The translations under genes were made by a program, and so were the position numbers. DNA of 64,000 nucleotides, taken from Pseudomonadota bacterium. Its GTDB lineage: Bacteria > Pseudomonadota > Gammaproteobacteria > Xanthomonadales > Xanthomonadaceae. Under the pieces are notes generated by a model that was not told the DNA's origin, did not search any database, and saw nothing but the letters and a program-made list of their open reading frames with translations. Numbering within the stretch: position 1 is the stretch's first letter; each line of letters begins with the position of its first letter. The DNA lies in assembly GCA_023390905.1 (NCBI GenBank), contig JAEWBY010000080.1:1-64000 (forward strand), given 5' to 3'. Shown here piece by piece: positions 11,690 to 20,560 of the stretch.

Positions 11690-13132
11690 ATGAGCGAGCA
11701 GCAACAATTCGACGTCGTCGTCATCGGCGCCGGTCCGGCCGGTTACCACGCGGCCATCCGCGCCGCGCAGCTTGGCCTGAAGACCGCGTGCATCGACGCG
11801 GCGCTCGGCAAGGACGGCAAGCCTGCCCTCGGTGGCACCTGCCTGCGCGTGGGGTGCGTGCCGTCCAAGGCGCTGCTCGACAGCTCGCGCCAGTTCCACA
11901 ACCTGCAGCATCTGTTCGGCGAACACGGCATCACCGCCAAGGACGCGAAGATCGACGTGGCCACGATGGTCGGCCGCAAGGACAAGATCGTGAAGCAGTT
12001 CACCGGCGGCATCGCGATGCTGTTCAAGGCGAACAAGATCACGCCGTTCTACGGCTTCGGCCAGTTGCAGCCGGGCAACGTCGTCAAGGTCAAGCAGCAT
12101 GACGGCAGCGAAGTCGAACTCAAGGGCACCAACGTGATCCTCGCAGCCGGCTCGGATTCGATCGAACTGCCGTTCGCCCGGTTCGACAACGAATACATCG
12201 TCGACAACGTCGGCGCGCTGGATTTCACCGCCGTGCCCAAGCGCCTGGCCGTGATCGGCGCCGGTGTCATCGGCCTGGAGCTGGGCAGCGTATGGAAGCG
12301 TCTGGGCGCGGAGGTCACCATCCTCGAAGCCATGCCGGAGTTCCTGGCCGCGGCGGATGCCGAAGTCGCCAAGGCCGCCGCTCGCGAGTTCAAGAAGCAG
12401 GGCCTGGACATCCGCCTGGGCGCCAAGGTCAGCAAGACCGAGATCACCGGCACGGGCAAGACGCGGGAAGTCGTGGTCACCTACAGCGACGCGGAAGGCG
12501 AGAAGACGCTGGCCGTGGACAAACTGCTCGTGGCCGTGGGCCGCCGCGCCGCGACGAAGGGACTGCTCGCCGAGGGCACCGGCGTCAAGCTCAACGAGCG
12601 CGGCATGATCGAAGTGGACGAGCATTGCCACACCGGCGTCGATGGCGTGTGGGCGGTCGGTGACTGCGTGCGCGGCCCGATGCTGGCGCACAAGGGCTTC
12701 GAGGAAGGCATCGCCGTGGCCGAACTGATTGCCGGCCTGCCCGGCCACGTCAATTTCGACACGATTCCGTGGGTCATCTACACCGAACCGGAAATCGCGT
12801 GGGTGGGCAAGACCGAGCAGCAGCTCAAGGCCGAAGGCGTGCCCTACAAGGTGGGCTCGTTCCCGTTCGCGGCCATTGCCCGTGCGGTGGCAATGGGTGA
12901 GCCGGCCGGCTTCGTCAAGGTGATCGCGCATGAGGAAACCGATCTGATCCTCGGCCTGCACGCGGTGGGCGTAGGCGTGTCCGAACTGGTGCACGAAGGC
13001 GTCATCGCGATGGAGTTCAAGGGTTCGGCCGACGATCTGGCCCGCATCTGCCACGCGCACCCGACGCTCTCCGAAGCCATTCACGACGCCGCGATGGCGG
13101 TGCACAAGCGCTCGATTCACAAGGCGAATTGA
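11690..13132 (+). CDS. lpd: Dihydrolipoyl dehydrogenase, E3
   Basis: Lpd reoxidises the lipoyl groups of E2 using FAD and NAD+. The 480 residues show the FAD-binding VVIGAGPAGYHAA, the redox-active disulfide Cys51 and Cys56 in GGTCLRVGCVPSK, a second dinucleotide motif VIGAGVIGLELGSVW, and the C-terminal HAHPTLSE, where His and Glu form the catalytic base pair with the partner subunit. As third gene of sucA-sucB-lpd it is the E3 of the 2-oxoglutarate complex; it may also serve other complexes. The gap before it holds a stable hairpin, which may set its level relative to sucB. Confidence 0.95.
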   Translation: MSEQQQFDVVVIGAGPAGYHAAIRAAQLGLKTACIDAALGKDGKPALGGTCLRVGCVPSKALLDSSRQFHNLQHLFGEHGITAKDAKIDVATMVGRKDKIVKQFTGGIAMLFKANKITPFYGFGQLQPGNVVKVKQHDGSEVELKGTNVILAAGSDSIELPFARFDNEYIVDNVGALDFTAVPKRLAVIGAGVIGLELGSVWKRLGAEVTILEAMPEFLAAADAEVAKAAAREFKKQGLDIRLGAKVSKTEITGTGKTREVVVTYSDAEGEKTLAVDKLLVAVGRRAATKGLLAEGTGVKLNERGMIEVDEHCHTGVDGVWAVGDCVRGPMLAHKGFEEGIAVAELIAGLPGHVNFDTIPWVIYTEPEIAWVGKTEQQLKAEGVPYKVGSFPFAAIARAVAMGEPAGFVKVIAHEETDLILGLHAVGVGVSELVHEGVIAMEFKGSADDLARICHAHPTLSEAIHDAAMAVHKRSIHKAN

Positions 13133-13139
13133 GCCTGAA

Positions 13140-13270
13140 ACGGGTAGCCGGGAATCGATAGCCCTGACCCGGGATCAGGCCCAACATATGCGTTGAACAG
13201 AAGAGGGAGGATTGCGATCCTCCCTTTTTCATTTCAGTTGTCACTTCCCGCTATCGGCTTCCGGCTCCCC
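13140..13270 (+). repeat. Imperfect inverted repeat flanking the lpd terminator
   Basis: The left arm (about 13140-13163, GGGTAGCCGGGAATCGATAG) and the complement of the right arm (about 13243-13270) match at roughly 17 of 22 positions. Between the arms lies the lpd terminator. The arms resemble the other GATTCGGGA-like intergenic repeats in this window. Confidence 0.5.
13205..13229 (+). terminator. Intrinsic terminator of sucA-sucB-lpd
   Basis: A perfect 8-base stem (GGGAGGAT, 13205-13212, with ATCCTCCC, 13217-13224) with loop TGCG is followed directly by TTTTT. It lies 73 bases after the lpd stop and closes the operon before the LOG gene. Confidence 0.9.
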
Positions 13271-13291
13271 TCCATAAAATCCAATTGCCCC

Positions 13292-13885
13292 ATGAAATCT
13301 GTATGCGTCTACTGCGGTTCCAATGCCGGCAGCAAACCCGTCTACGCCGAACGCGCCATCGCGCTCGGTGATCGCATCGCACGCGAAGGCCTCGCGCTGG
13401 TCTATGGCGGCGGCAACGTGGGGCTGATGGGCATCGTCGCCGACGCCGTGCTGGAGGCAGGCGGCGAGGTCATCGGCGTCATTCCCGAGCAACTGGTGAA
13501 CTGGGAGGTCGCACACAAGGGCCTGACGCAACTGGAAGTGGTCGCCAACATGCACGAGCGCAAGAAGCGCATGTTCGATCTGTCCGATGCCTTCATCGCC
13601 CTGCCCGGCGGCTTCGGCACGCTGGATGAAATGTTCGAGATGCTGACCTGGCGCCAGCTCGGCATCGGCGACAAGCCCTGCGCGTTCCTCGACGTGGACG
13701 GCTTCTACGCGCCCCTGATGGGCATGATCGATCGCATGGTCGAAGAACGCTTCCTGCACGTGGAGCAGCGCCACGATCTCTGGCACGGCGAGGATCTGGA
13801 CGTCCTGTTCCAGTGGATGAAGGACTACCGACCCGCGCAGGCCGACAAGTGGATGGATGAAAAGCGGCGCAAATCGCTGCGCTGA
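13292..13885 (+). CDS. LOG-family nucleotide monophosphate nucleosidase (TIGR00730)
   Basis: The 197-residue protein from ATG 13292 is a LOG (lonely guy) family member. Relatives hydrolyse cytokinin riboside monophosphates or other nucleoside monophosphates to base and ribose 5-phosphate. The N-terminal VCVYCGSNAGSKP, the Rossmann loop VYGGGNVGLMG and the signature PGGFGTLDEMFE with its catalytic glutamate are present. A TAAAAT hexamer ends only 11 bases before the ATG and no ribosome-binding site is visible, so the transcript may have a very short leader. The natural substrate in this organism is not known. Confidence 0.88.
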   Translation: MKSVCVYCGSNAGSKPVYAERAIALGDRIAREGLALVYGGGNVGLMGIVADAVLEAGGEVIGVIPEQLVNWEVAHKGLTQLEVVANMHERKKRMFDLSDAFIALPGGFGTLDEMFEMLTWRQLGIGDKPCAFLDVDGFYAPLMGMIDRMVEERFLHVEQRHDLWHGEDLDVLFQWMKDYRPAQADKWMDEKRRKSLR

Positions 13886-13981
13886 GGCGCGATTCCGCAT
13901 CGCCGTTGGAAAACCGCCCCCGGCCTGAGACCATGCTGCGGCGATATTTCAAGAACCGCGCCCCAACCGCAGGATCCGACC

Positions 13982-14977
13982 ATGAGCACTCCGCAACGCT
14001 TCAACGCCTTCCGCATCCGCAATGACGCCGGCGGCTATCGCAGCGGCATCGAATCGATCTCGCTGGACGATCTCAACGCCGGCGAAGTGGTCATCAAGAC
14101 CGCCTACTCATCGGTCAATTTCAAGGACGCGCTTGCCGGAACCGGCGAAGGAAAAATCCTGCGGCAGTTTCCGCTGGTGGGCGGCATCGATGTCGCCGGG
14201 CACGTCGTGGCTTCGAGCGACGCCTCGTTCAAGGAAGGCGACGAAGTGCTCGTCACCGGATGCGGCCTGAGCGAAACCCGCGACGGCGGTTACGGCGAAT
14301 ACGCACGGCTGGAATCGAGGTGGGTGGTGAAACTGCCGCGCGGTCTTGGCCTGCGCGAAAGCATGATCCTCGGCACGGCCGGCTTCACTGCTGCCCTTGC
14401 GCTGTACCGCATGCGCGAGAACCGGCAGACGCCGGCGCTCGGCCCGCTCGCGGTGACCGGCGCCACCGGTGGCGTCGGCTCGCTGGCGGTCAACATCTTC
14501 AGCCGCGCCGGGTATGAAGTGCACGCCATCAGCGGCAAGCCCGAGCACGCGGGTTTTCTCACTTCGCTCGGCGCCAGCCAGGTGCTGGGACGCGATGCGC
14601 TGGCCACGGACCGAGCCCTGGAATCGGCGCGCTTCGGCGGTGGCCTGGACAATGTCGGTGGGCCGATGCTCGCCAGCCTGCTCGCGCAGACCGCGCCGTA
14701 TGGCAACGTCGCCACGGCCGGCCTGGCCGCGACCGCGGAACTGGCGACCACGGTCATGCCGTTCATCATCCGGGGCGTATCGCTCGTCGGCGTGGCGTCG
14801 GCGGGAACCGCCCGCGATATCCGGGACGACATCTGGCAACTGCTGGCCGGTGACTGGAAACCGGACCGTCTGGACGCCATCTGCACGCGCGAGATCACGC
14901 TGGAATCCCTGCCGGAAATCTTCAAAACCATGCTTTCCGGCGGCTCGTTCGGCCGTACGCTGGTGCGTCTGGGCTGA
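13982..14977 (+). CDS. acuI: AcuI/YhdH-type acrylyl-CoA reductase, zinc-independent MDR
   Basis: This 331-residue protein is a medium-chain dehydrogenase/reductase of the YhdH/YhfP/AcuI subfamily, whose characterised members reduce acryloyl-CoA with NADPH to propanoyl-CoA. The N-terminal SSVNFKDALAGTGEGKILRQ segment and GGIDVAGHVV are typical, as is the nucleotide-binding VTGATGGVGSLAVNIF. It lacks the structural-zinc cysteine cluster of alcohol dehydrogenases. An AGGA sequence precedes the start. It stands alone between the LOG gene and a response regulator, so its pathway here is not shown by context. Confidence 0.85.
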   Translation: MSTPQRFNAFRIRNDAGGYRSGIESISLDDLNAGEVVIKTAYSSVNFKDALAGTGEGKILRQFPLVGGIDVAGHVVASSDASFKEGDEVLVTGCGLSETRDGGYGEYARLESRWVVKLPRGLGLRESMILGTAGFTAALALYRMRENRQTPALGPLAVTGATGGVGSLAVNIFSRAGYEVHAISGKPEHAGFLTSLGASQVLGRDALATDRALESARFGGGLDNVGGPMLASLLAQTAPYGNVATAGLAATAELATTVMPFIIRGVSLVGVASAGTARDIRDDIWQLLAGDWKPDRLDAICTREITLESLPEIFKTMLSGGSFGRTLVRLG

Positions 14978-15057
14978 GCCGCGTGGCGGCCGGGTGTCGG
15001 GCGGGACCCGACATTCCGTCCGGAAAAGCCCCCGTTTCATTCTCCCAATGGGCCTCC

Positions 15058-15063
15058 TACAAT
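15058..15063 (+). promoter_or_regulatory. Possible -10 element of the response regulator gene
   Basis: TACAAT ends 27 bases before the response regulator ATG at 15091. The -35 region (TTTCAT at 17-base spacing) is weak. Confidence 0.4.
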
Positions 15064-15090
15064 CATCGCGGGGACAACTTGGGGAACTCC

Positions 15091-15483
15091 ATGGCACGAA
15101 TTCTGATCGTCGACGATTCGCCGTCACAGCTGCTGGGCATCCAGCGCATCGTCGAGAAACTGGGGCATGAATCCTTGACCGCCGAAGACGGCGCCGCTGG
15201 CGTGGAAGTGGCCAAGCGCGAGCTGCCGGACATGGTGCTGATGGATGTGGTCATGCCCAACCTCAACGGCTTCCAGGCCACGCGCACGCTGAGCCGCGAA
15301 GCCAGCACCAAGCACATCCCGGTCATCCTGGTCACCACCAAGGATCAGGACACCGATCGCATGTGGGGACTGCGGCAGGGCGCCAAGGCCTACCTGACCA
15401 AGCCGTTCTCCGAAGACGAACTGGCCGAGATCATCGAGCGCGTTTTCAACGCGCGCGAACTGCCCGAACCGCCGGGGGGCTGA
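15091..15483 (+). CDS. Single-domain response regulator, PilH-like
   Basis: The 130-residue protein is a stand-alone CheY-like receiver domain with no output domain. Acidic residues Asp8 and Asp9, phosphoacceptor Asp52 (VLMDVVMPNLNGFQATR), the threonine region VTTKDQDTDR and Lys104 (YLTKPF) are all in place. The sequence is closest in feel to PilH of the twitching-motility Chp system, including the Trp-Gly-x-Arg-Gln-Gly-Ala stretch. No pil or chp genes lie next to it, so the PilH role is inferred. The start ATG 15091 begins the conserved MARILIVDDS. A strong terminator follows. Confidence 0.85.
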   Translation: MARILIVDDSPSQLLGIQRIVEKLGHESLTAEDGAAGVEVAKRELPDMVLMDVVMPNLNGFQATRTLSREASTKHIPVILVTTKDQDTDRMWGLRQGAKAYLTKPFSEDELAEIIERVFNARELPEPPGG

Positions 15484-15529
15484 GGCGCGCTCCGGCGCGA
15501 CCGCGGAGCCGGTCGCAGTGCGTGAACAA

Positions 15530-15559
15530 AAAGAGCAGGCACCGCCTGCTCTTTTTTTT
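15530..15559 (+). terminator. Intrinsic terminator after the response regulator
   Basis: An 11-base stem (15530-15540 with 15544-15554) closes a three-base loop ACC, and the descending arm runs into eight T residues (15552-15559). The run of A at the left arm means it could also act on the opposite strand. Confidence 0.92.
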
Positions 15560-15843
15560 GAACGTCCTGTCCGAAGGCTCTCGCCTCTTCGCCAGCAGGG
15601 TCGGCATGGGCAATGCCGCGCCCTTCGGGCTGAAGCCGCACCCATCCGGACTTGCCGTGTCAGAGAAGAAGGCTCGCACGCCGTCCGCTCGTGCGACCTT
15701 CAACTCGTGGCGGGTCAGCGTCGTTCGCCGCGCCGCCTCATCTGCCCAGCGGGCCCTTCACCGGCAGGAACACCGGAAGCAAGCATCAGAGCGCCGGGTT
15801 CCCGCCGAGGCGGGCCCCGGTCAGCGGCCGCAAGACCAGTCCG
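15560..15843. other. Non-coding stretch without a recognisable gene
   Basis: These 284 bases lie between the response regulator terminator and the 3' end of cbpA. Short open frames exist on both strands, but none has a start with a ribosome-binding site or a recognisable domain. The text looks like the GC-rich dispersed intergenic sequence of xanthomonads, though I see no second copy in this window. Confidence 0.5.
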
Positions 15844-16734
15844 TCAGGGCTTTTCGCCGAAAGCGCTGGCGAGATCGCGATACGCCTCCCGCTGCTCGTC
15901 GGTGGTCGCGCGCGGTGCGGTGATTTCCAGCTCCACGATCTGATCGCCGGCCGGATTGCCGGGCAGCCCTCGCCCACGCAGGCGGAGTTTGCGGCCCGCG
16001 TCCGAATCCGGCGGAATCTTCACTTCCACCGCGCCGCCCAGCGTCGGCACGCTCAACGTTGCGCCGAGCGCGGCCTGCCACGGCGTCACCGGCAGCACGT
16101 GGATGATGTTGCGCCCGTCGACCTCGAACTGCGGATGCGCGGCGTACTCGATTTCCAGCAGCAGATTGCCACCGCCGCCGCCTTGTCCGGCCAGGCGGAT
16201 CACCTGCCCCGGCTTGACCCCGCGCGGCACGCGCACATCGAGCTGGCGGCCGTTGACGTTCACGCGCACGCTGTCGCCGTCGTACACCGCCTGCAAGGGC
16301 ACGGCAAGCTTGGCGCGGGAATCCCGCGGCGCCTGCGGCCCACGCGGCTGCGGGCCCTCGCCACGCGCGCGCCGTCCGAACAGGCCTTCGAAGAAATCGC
16401 TGAAGCCGCCGCCATTGCCACCGGCGCTGCCGAAGATCTCCTCGAAATCCACGCCCTGCCCGCCATAACCGCCGCGACCGAAATCCGGTGGCGGGCGGAA
16501 TTCCTCGCCGGGCCGATACCCCTGCGCGCGCAGTTGATCGTAGGCCGCGCGCTTCTGCGGATCACGCAGTGCTTCGTAGGCCTCGTTGACGGCCTTGAAC
16601 TGATCTTCGGCGCCGGCTTCCTTGCTGACGTCCGGATGGTACTTGCGTGCCAGCCGGCGATAGGCCGTCTTGATCTCGGCGTCGCCCGCGCTGGGCTCCA
16701 CGCCCAGTACCGCGTAGTAATCCTTGAATTGCAT
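15844..16734 (-). CDS. cbpA: Curved-DNA-binding / DnaJ-class co-chaperone CbpA
   Basis: The 296-residue protein has an N-terminal J domain (about 1-70) with the HPD triad at 33-35. A Gly/Phe/Arg-rich linker (about 80-135) follows, then the two C-terminal client-binding domains of type B J-proteins, without the zinc-finger repeats of DnaJ. This is the CbpA architecture: a DnaK co-chaperone that in E. coli also binds curved DNA. The Hsp20 gene lies 138 bases upstream on the same strand, so the two may be induced together. I see no CbpM modulator gene beside it. Confidence 0.88.
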   Translation of the reverse strand: MQFKDYYAVLGVEPSAGDAEIKTAYRRLARKYHPDVSKEAGAEDQFKAVNEAYEALRDPQKRAAYDQLRAQGYRPGEEFRPPPDFGRGGYGGQGVDFEEIFGSAGGNGGGFSDFFEGLFGRRARGEGPQPRGPQAPRDSRAKLAVPLQAVYDGDSVRVNVNGRQLDVRVPRGVKPGQVIRLAGQGGGGGNLLLEIEYAAHPQFEVDGRNIIHVLPVTPWQAALGATLSVPTLGGAVEVKIPPDSDAGRKLRLRGRGLPGNPAGDQIVELEITAPRATTDEQREAYRDLASAFGEKP

Positions 16735-16872
16735 TCGGACTCCGCTGAAGTGGTGCCGGCACCGGGTGGCCGGCCAGAAATGGATTGGCCCGCAACGCGC
16801 GCGCCACGGGCCAATTCTAGCGGTATCGCGGCGGGCGGGCCGTTGGCGCCGCCCGCGCGCGAAGCGTGGCGC

Positions 16873-17316
16873 TTATTGCACCTGGATGCGGCGCGGCGTG
16901 GTTTCCGGCTTTTTCGGAATGTCGATCTGCAGCACGCCATGCTTGCCGGTGGCGGTCACGCCGTCGGCGTTGGCGCTGTCGGGCAGCGAGAAGCGGCGGT
17001 GGAACACGCCATGGGCACGCTCGACGCGGGAGTAGCGACCCTGATCTTCGCGCTGCTCACTCTTGCGCTCGCCACGCAGGGTGAGGATGCCCTTGTCCAT
17101 GTGGATCTCGATGTCCTTCGGATCCACGCCGGGAATATCGGCCAGGATGACGAAGCGATCCGCATCCTCGCGGATGTCCACGCGCGGCATCCACTGGCTG
17201 GTCACCACGTTGGACTGGTCGGCGTCGGCCTCGCCGAGGAAACGATCGAACACCTGCTTGATTTCTTCCTGCAGGCCGCGGGGGCCGGCCCAGGGATGGT
17301 ATTGAACAATGCTCAT
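16873..17316 (-). CDS. Small heat shock protein, Hsp20/alpha-crystallin family
   Basis: The start at 17316 (MSIVQYHPWAGP) follows AGGAGA and gives 147 residues. The alpha-crystallin domain spans about residues 40-135 (MPRVDIREDADRFVILADIPGVDPKDIEI, GILTLRGERK, GVFHRRFSLPDSA, HGVLQIDIPKK). The typical C-terminal I-x-I/V anchor appears as RIQVQ. The protein should form oligomers that hold unfolding proteins for DnaK/ClpB. It sits upstream of cbpA on the same strand, a sensible heat-shock pairing, but I could not identify a sigma-32 promoter by eye. Confidence 0.92.
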   Translation of the reverse strand: MSIVQYHPWAGPRGLQEEIKQVFDRFLGEADADQSNVVTSQWMPRVDIREDADRFVILADIPGVDPKDIEIHMDKGILTLRGERKSEQREDQGRYSRVERAHGVFHRRFSLPDSANADGVTATGKHGVLQIDIPKKPETTPRRIQVQ

Positions 17317-17452
17317 GAGGTTCTCCTGACGAAGATGCGCCACCTCGGCGCCATGCCCGGGAGATAGGCGCGGGCGCGCCGCTTTCAAGCCCGCCACCCT
17401 GCCCGCCCGGCGGCGGGCTAAACTCCGTTCAGCCATTCCACAGAGACCTGCC

Positions 17453-17932
17453 ATGACCCTCCAGATCGGTCAGCGTATTCCCGAAGTGATCCTCAAGCGC
17501 ATCCGCGAAGGCGTGGAAACCGTCGACACCCAGGCGCTGTTCGACGGCCGCAAGGTCGTGATGTTCGCGGTGCCCGGCGCGTTCACGCCCACCTGTTCGG
17601 AGAAGCATCTGCCCGGCTTCGTCCAGCATTTCGACGAGTTCCGCAAGCGCGGCATCGAGGTGTACTGCGTGTCGGTCAACGACCCCTTCGTCATGCAGGC
17701 CTGGGGCCAGAGCCAGCACGTGCCCGATGGCCTGCAGATGCTCGCCGACGGCAACGCGGATCTGGTCAAGGCGCTCGGCCTGGAAATGGACGCCAGCGGG
17801 TACGGCATGGGCATCCGCGCCAAGCGTTTTGCGCTGTACGCCGAAGACGGCGTGGTCCGCCAGTTGTTCGTCGAAGCGCCGGGCGAATACAAGGTGTCAT
17901 CGGCCGAGCACATGCTCGCGCACCTGGATTGA
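17453..17932 (+). CDS. Peroxiredoxin of the Prx5 group
   Basis: This 159-residue thiol peroxidase reduces hydrogen peroxide and organic hydroperoxides. The peroxidatic Cys48 sits in PGAFTPTCSEKHLPGF, the Prx5 hallmark. A second cysteine (Cys72, EVYCVSVND) is present, but no C-terminal resolving cysteine is seen, so glutathione or a glutaredoxin is the probable reductant, as in the Haemophilus hybrid Prx5 (where a glutaredoxin domain is fused; here it is not). Neighbouring chaperone genes suggest a stress context, but it is transcribed divergently from Hsp20. Confidence 0.9.
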   Translation: MTLQIGQRIPEVILKRIREGVETVDTQALFDGRKVVMFAVPGAFTPTCSEKHLPGFVQHFDEFRKRGIEVYCVSVNDPFVMQAWGQSQHVPDGLQMLADGNADLVKALGLEMDASGYGMGIRAKRFALYAEDGVVRQLFVEAPGEYKVSSAEHMLAHLD

Positions 17933-17944
17933 GCCTGCGCGGCG

Positions 17945-17983
17945 AGGCGATCCGAAGGCGCTTTTCGAATGACCGGATCGCCT
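17945..17983. terminator. Possible bidirectional hairpin between the peroxiredoxin and pbpC
   Basis: AGGCGATCCG (17945-17954) is perfectly complementary to CGGATCGCCT (17974-17983) with a 19-base loop, placed between the convergent peroxiredoxin and pbpC genes. There is no T run after it, so intrinsic termination is uncertain. Confidence 0.4.
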
Positions 17984-18137
17984 TCGTTGCGAGCGCCGAA
18001 GTTGCGTTCGATGCCGCGCCAATAGCTGCCTTTCTGCCGCCCTGATCCGGGGCGGTGCTCGTCGGGCTTTCGCGAATGGCTGGTTTCTGATGCAGGCCAT
18101 TGCGGCCGTCCGAATCACGCTGCTCGCCAAGCGCGTG

Positions 18138-20498
18138 CTATTGCAGGATCACGAACTGCACGCGCGCCCACGCGCCGCTGTCGGCCAGGGCGGTCAGCGT
18201 ATGCGATCCGGTTTCATCGAAGTCGCGTACGAAGCTGCGTGGACCCTGTGTTTCGCCAATCCAGCGGCCATCGAGCAGCCACTGCACGCGGCTTTCGCTG
18301 CCCAGTGCGCGCAACTGCAGGCGCACGCCGTGTTCGCTCCCGGGCGCACGTGCGAGCGTGGCGCGATCATTGAGCCCTTCGATGCGCAGTTCTTCGCTTG
18401 CATCGCGGCCGTCATTGATGCAATCGGGCGACAGCGGAGGCAGTCGCGAACGCGCGCGTGTCTCCGCGCCGAGCCACGGCGAGGCCAGCGCCGGCCAGCG
18501 TGCGATGTAGCGCTGCACGCGCGGGTGCGGACGGGCGCACTCGGCCGACAGCCGCAGGCCGGTGTTTTCATCGGCTTCGAACATGTCCATGCCGGCGTTC
18601 CACAGTCGCGCGTCGCGCTCGGCGAAGGTGGGCGGAATCGCGCCATCGAGCGTCCACGCTTTCATGCGACGCTGGCAGAGATCGGGCTGCGCCGGATCCG
18701 GCGCCAATCCCAGCGGCCAGCAGATTTCCGTTTCGGCCACGCCCGGTGGCGCGGCGCGTTCGTTGGCATCGCCGCGCGCGCGCGGCAGGCTGTCGATCAC
18801 TTCGAACATCAGCGGCAATGCCGTCACCGCGCCGTACTGGCCGGGCAGCGGCGTGCCATCGGGCCGGCCGACCCACACGCCGACGGTGTAGCGGGTCGTG
18901 CTGCCGAGCGCCCATGCATCGCGGAATCCGTAACTGGTGCCGGTCTTCCACGCCACGCGCGGACGCGTGCCGGTGTCGAAAGCACCGACGCCATACCCCG
19001 GCCGCGGATTCGAGGCGAGGATGTCGCGCACGATCCATGCCGCGCCCGGCGACAGCAGTCGGCGATCCTCGGCAGCGTCCTGTTGCGCATAGCGCACCCG
19101 CCCCGCCAGCCCCTGACGATTGAGCGCGGCGAAGCTGCCGACGAGATCTTCCAGTCGCGCGCCGGTGCCGCCGAGGATCAGCGCCAGGTTCGGCGCGGCG
19201 CCGCGTGGATACTTGAGCGTCACGCCAGCGTTGGCCAGCCGCGCGGAAAAGCGTGCGGGTCCGACGCGATCGAGCAGATCCACGGCCGGCACGTTGAGCG
19301 ACAGGCGCAATGCCTCGGCCGCGCCGATCGGCCCGTTGAAGGCGGCATCGAAATTGCCCGGGCGGTAACCGCCGAAGGATTGCGGCGCGTCGACCAGCAG
19401 GCTTTCCGAGTGGATGAGGCCATCGTCCAGCGCCAGTCCATACAGGAACGGCTTGAGCGTGGAGCCCGGTGAACGCCACGCCTGCACCATGTCCACATGG
19501 CCCAGTCGCTCCTTGTCGCCGAACGCCACCGAACCGACATACGCGCGGGCCTGCATGCTGGCGTTGTCGACCACCAGCAGCGCGGCGGACGTACGCGCGG
19601 GCAATTGGGAAAAATAGGCGGCCACGCGATCTTCGAGCGTGCGCTGGAGATCGGCATCGATCGTGCTGGTGATGCGCGAGGCGTTCGGCTGTCGCTGGCG
19701 CAGGCGCTCGGCCAGCAGCGCGGCACTGAGCGGCGGTTGCAGGGATCGCGCCACGACCGGTTCGACCCGTGCATCGGCCACGTCCGCCGCGGTCCACACG
19801 TCCAGCGAAGCCATGCGCTGCAACACCTTGTCGCGCGCCGCGCGCGCCGCTTCCGGATGACGATCCGGGCGCAGCCGGCTCGGTGCCTGCGGCAGCACCG
19901 CCAGCAGCGCCGCTTCGGCATGCGAGAGCCGCGCCGATGGCTTGCCCAGATACGCCCAGCTCGCCGCGTCCACGCCTTCGATGGTGCCGCCGAAGGGCGC
20001 GCGTTCGAGATACAGCGTCAGGATCTGGCGCTTGGACAGATGCGCTTCCAGTTGCAGCGCACGCAATAGTTGCTTGAGCTTGCCCCAGGGCGTGCGGCCG
20101 TGGGGATCCAGGATGCGCGCCACCTGCATGGTCAGCGTGGAGCCTCCGGAAACGATCTCGCCACGACTGATCATCTGTCCGGCCGCGCGCAGCAGCGCCC
20201 ACGGATTGACGCCGGGATGGCGCCAGAACCAGCGGTCCTCGTAGTTCAGCAGCGCATCCAGGTACAGCGGCGAGACCGTCTCCGGCCTGGCCGGATAGCG
20301 CCACACGCCTTGGCGGTCGGCGAACGCCCGCAACGGCGTGCCGTCGGCGGCGACCACCAGCGTGCTGGTGTCGCGCGTCTTCGGCAGCGGCAGCGGAAAG
20401 GCCAGGTCCAGCGCGAGCAGCGACAGCAGCAAGGCCACCGTGCCCCAGCGCAGCCAGGCCCACCATCGGATGCGCCCGAGCCTTCTCAAGCGGGTCAT
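18138..20498 (-). CDS. pbpC: Penicillin-binding protein 1C
   Basis: PbpC is a class A penicillin-binding protein anchored in the inner membrane and acting in the periplasm. After a single N-terminal membrane segment (about 17-35), a GT51 glycosyltransferase domain (about 50-220) carries the catalytic ENYEDRWFWRHPGV region (Glu87) and GGSTLTMQVAR. The transpeptidase domain (about 290-560) has SxxK at Ser346 (SPGSTLKPF), SLN at 400-402 and KTGTSYG at 518-524. The C-terminal 110 residues match the PBP1C C-terminal domain. It lies 94 bases downstream of the alpha-2-macroglobulin gene, the common pbpC-yfhM pairing, thought to link wall repair with protease trapping. Confidence 0.95.
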   Translation of the reverse strand: MTRLRRLGRIRWWAWLRWGTVALLLSLLALDLAFPLPLPKTRDTSTLVVAADGTPLRAFADRQGVWRYPARPETVSPLYLDALLNYEDRWFWRHPGVNPWALLRAAGQMISRGEIVSGGSTLTMQVARILDPHGRTPWGKLKQLLRALQLEAHLSKRQILTLYLERAPFGGTIEGVDAASWAYLGKPSARLSHAEAALLAVLPQAPSRLRPDRHPEAARAARDKVLQRMASLDVWTAADVADARVEPVVARSLQPPLSAALLAERLRQRQPNASRITSTIDADLQRTLEDRVAAYFSQLPARTSAALLVVDNASMQARAYVGSVAFGDKERLGHVDMVQAWRSPGSTLKPFLYGLALDDGLIHSESLLVDAPQSFGGYRPGNFDAAFNGPIGAAEALRLSLNVPAVDLLDRVGPARFSARLANAGVTLKYPRGAAPNLALILGGTGARLEDLVGSFAALNRQGLAGRVRYAQQDAAEDRRLLSPGAAWIVRDILASNPRPGYGVGAFDTGTRPRVAWKTGTSYGFRDAWALGSTTRYTVGVWVGRPDGTPLPGQYGAVTALPLMFEVIDSLPRARGDANERAAPPGVAETEICWPLGLAPDPAQPDLCQRRMKAWTLDGAIPPTFAERDARLWNAGMDMFEADENTGLRLSAECARPHPRVQRYIARWPALASPWLGAETRARSRLPPLSPDCINDGRDASEELRIEGLNDRATLARAPGSEHGVRLQLRALGSESRVQWLLDGRWIGETQGPRSFVRDFDETGSHTLTALADSGAWARVQFVILQ

Positions 20499-20560
20499 TC
20501 GCGAACGTGGAAAAAACCACCGGCGAGCGCGCGTTCCCGCAGCTCGCCGGCGACCGTGCG

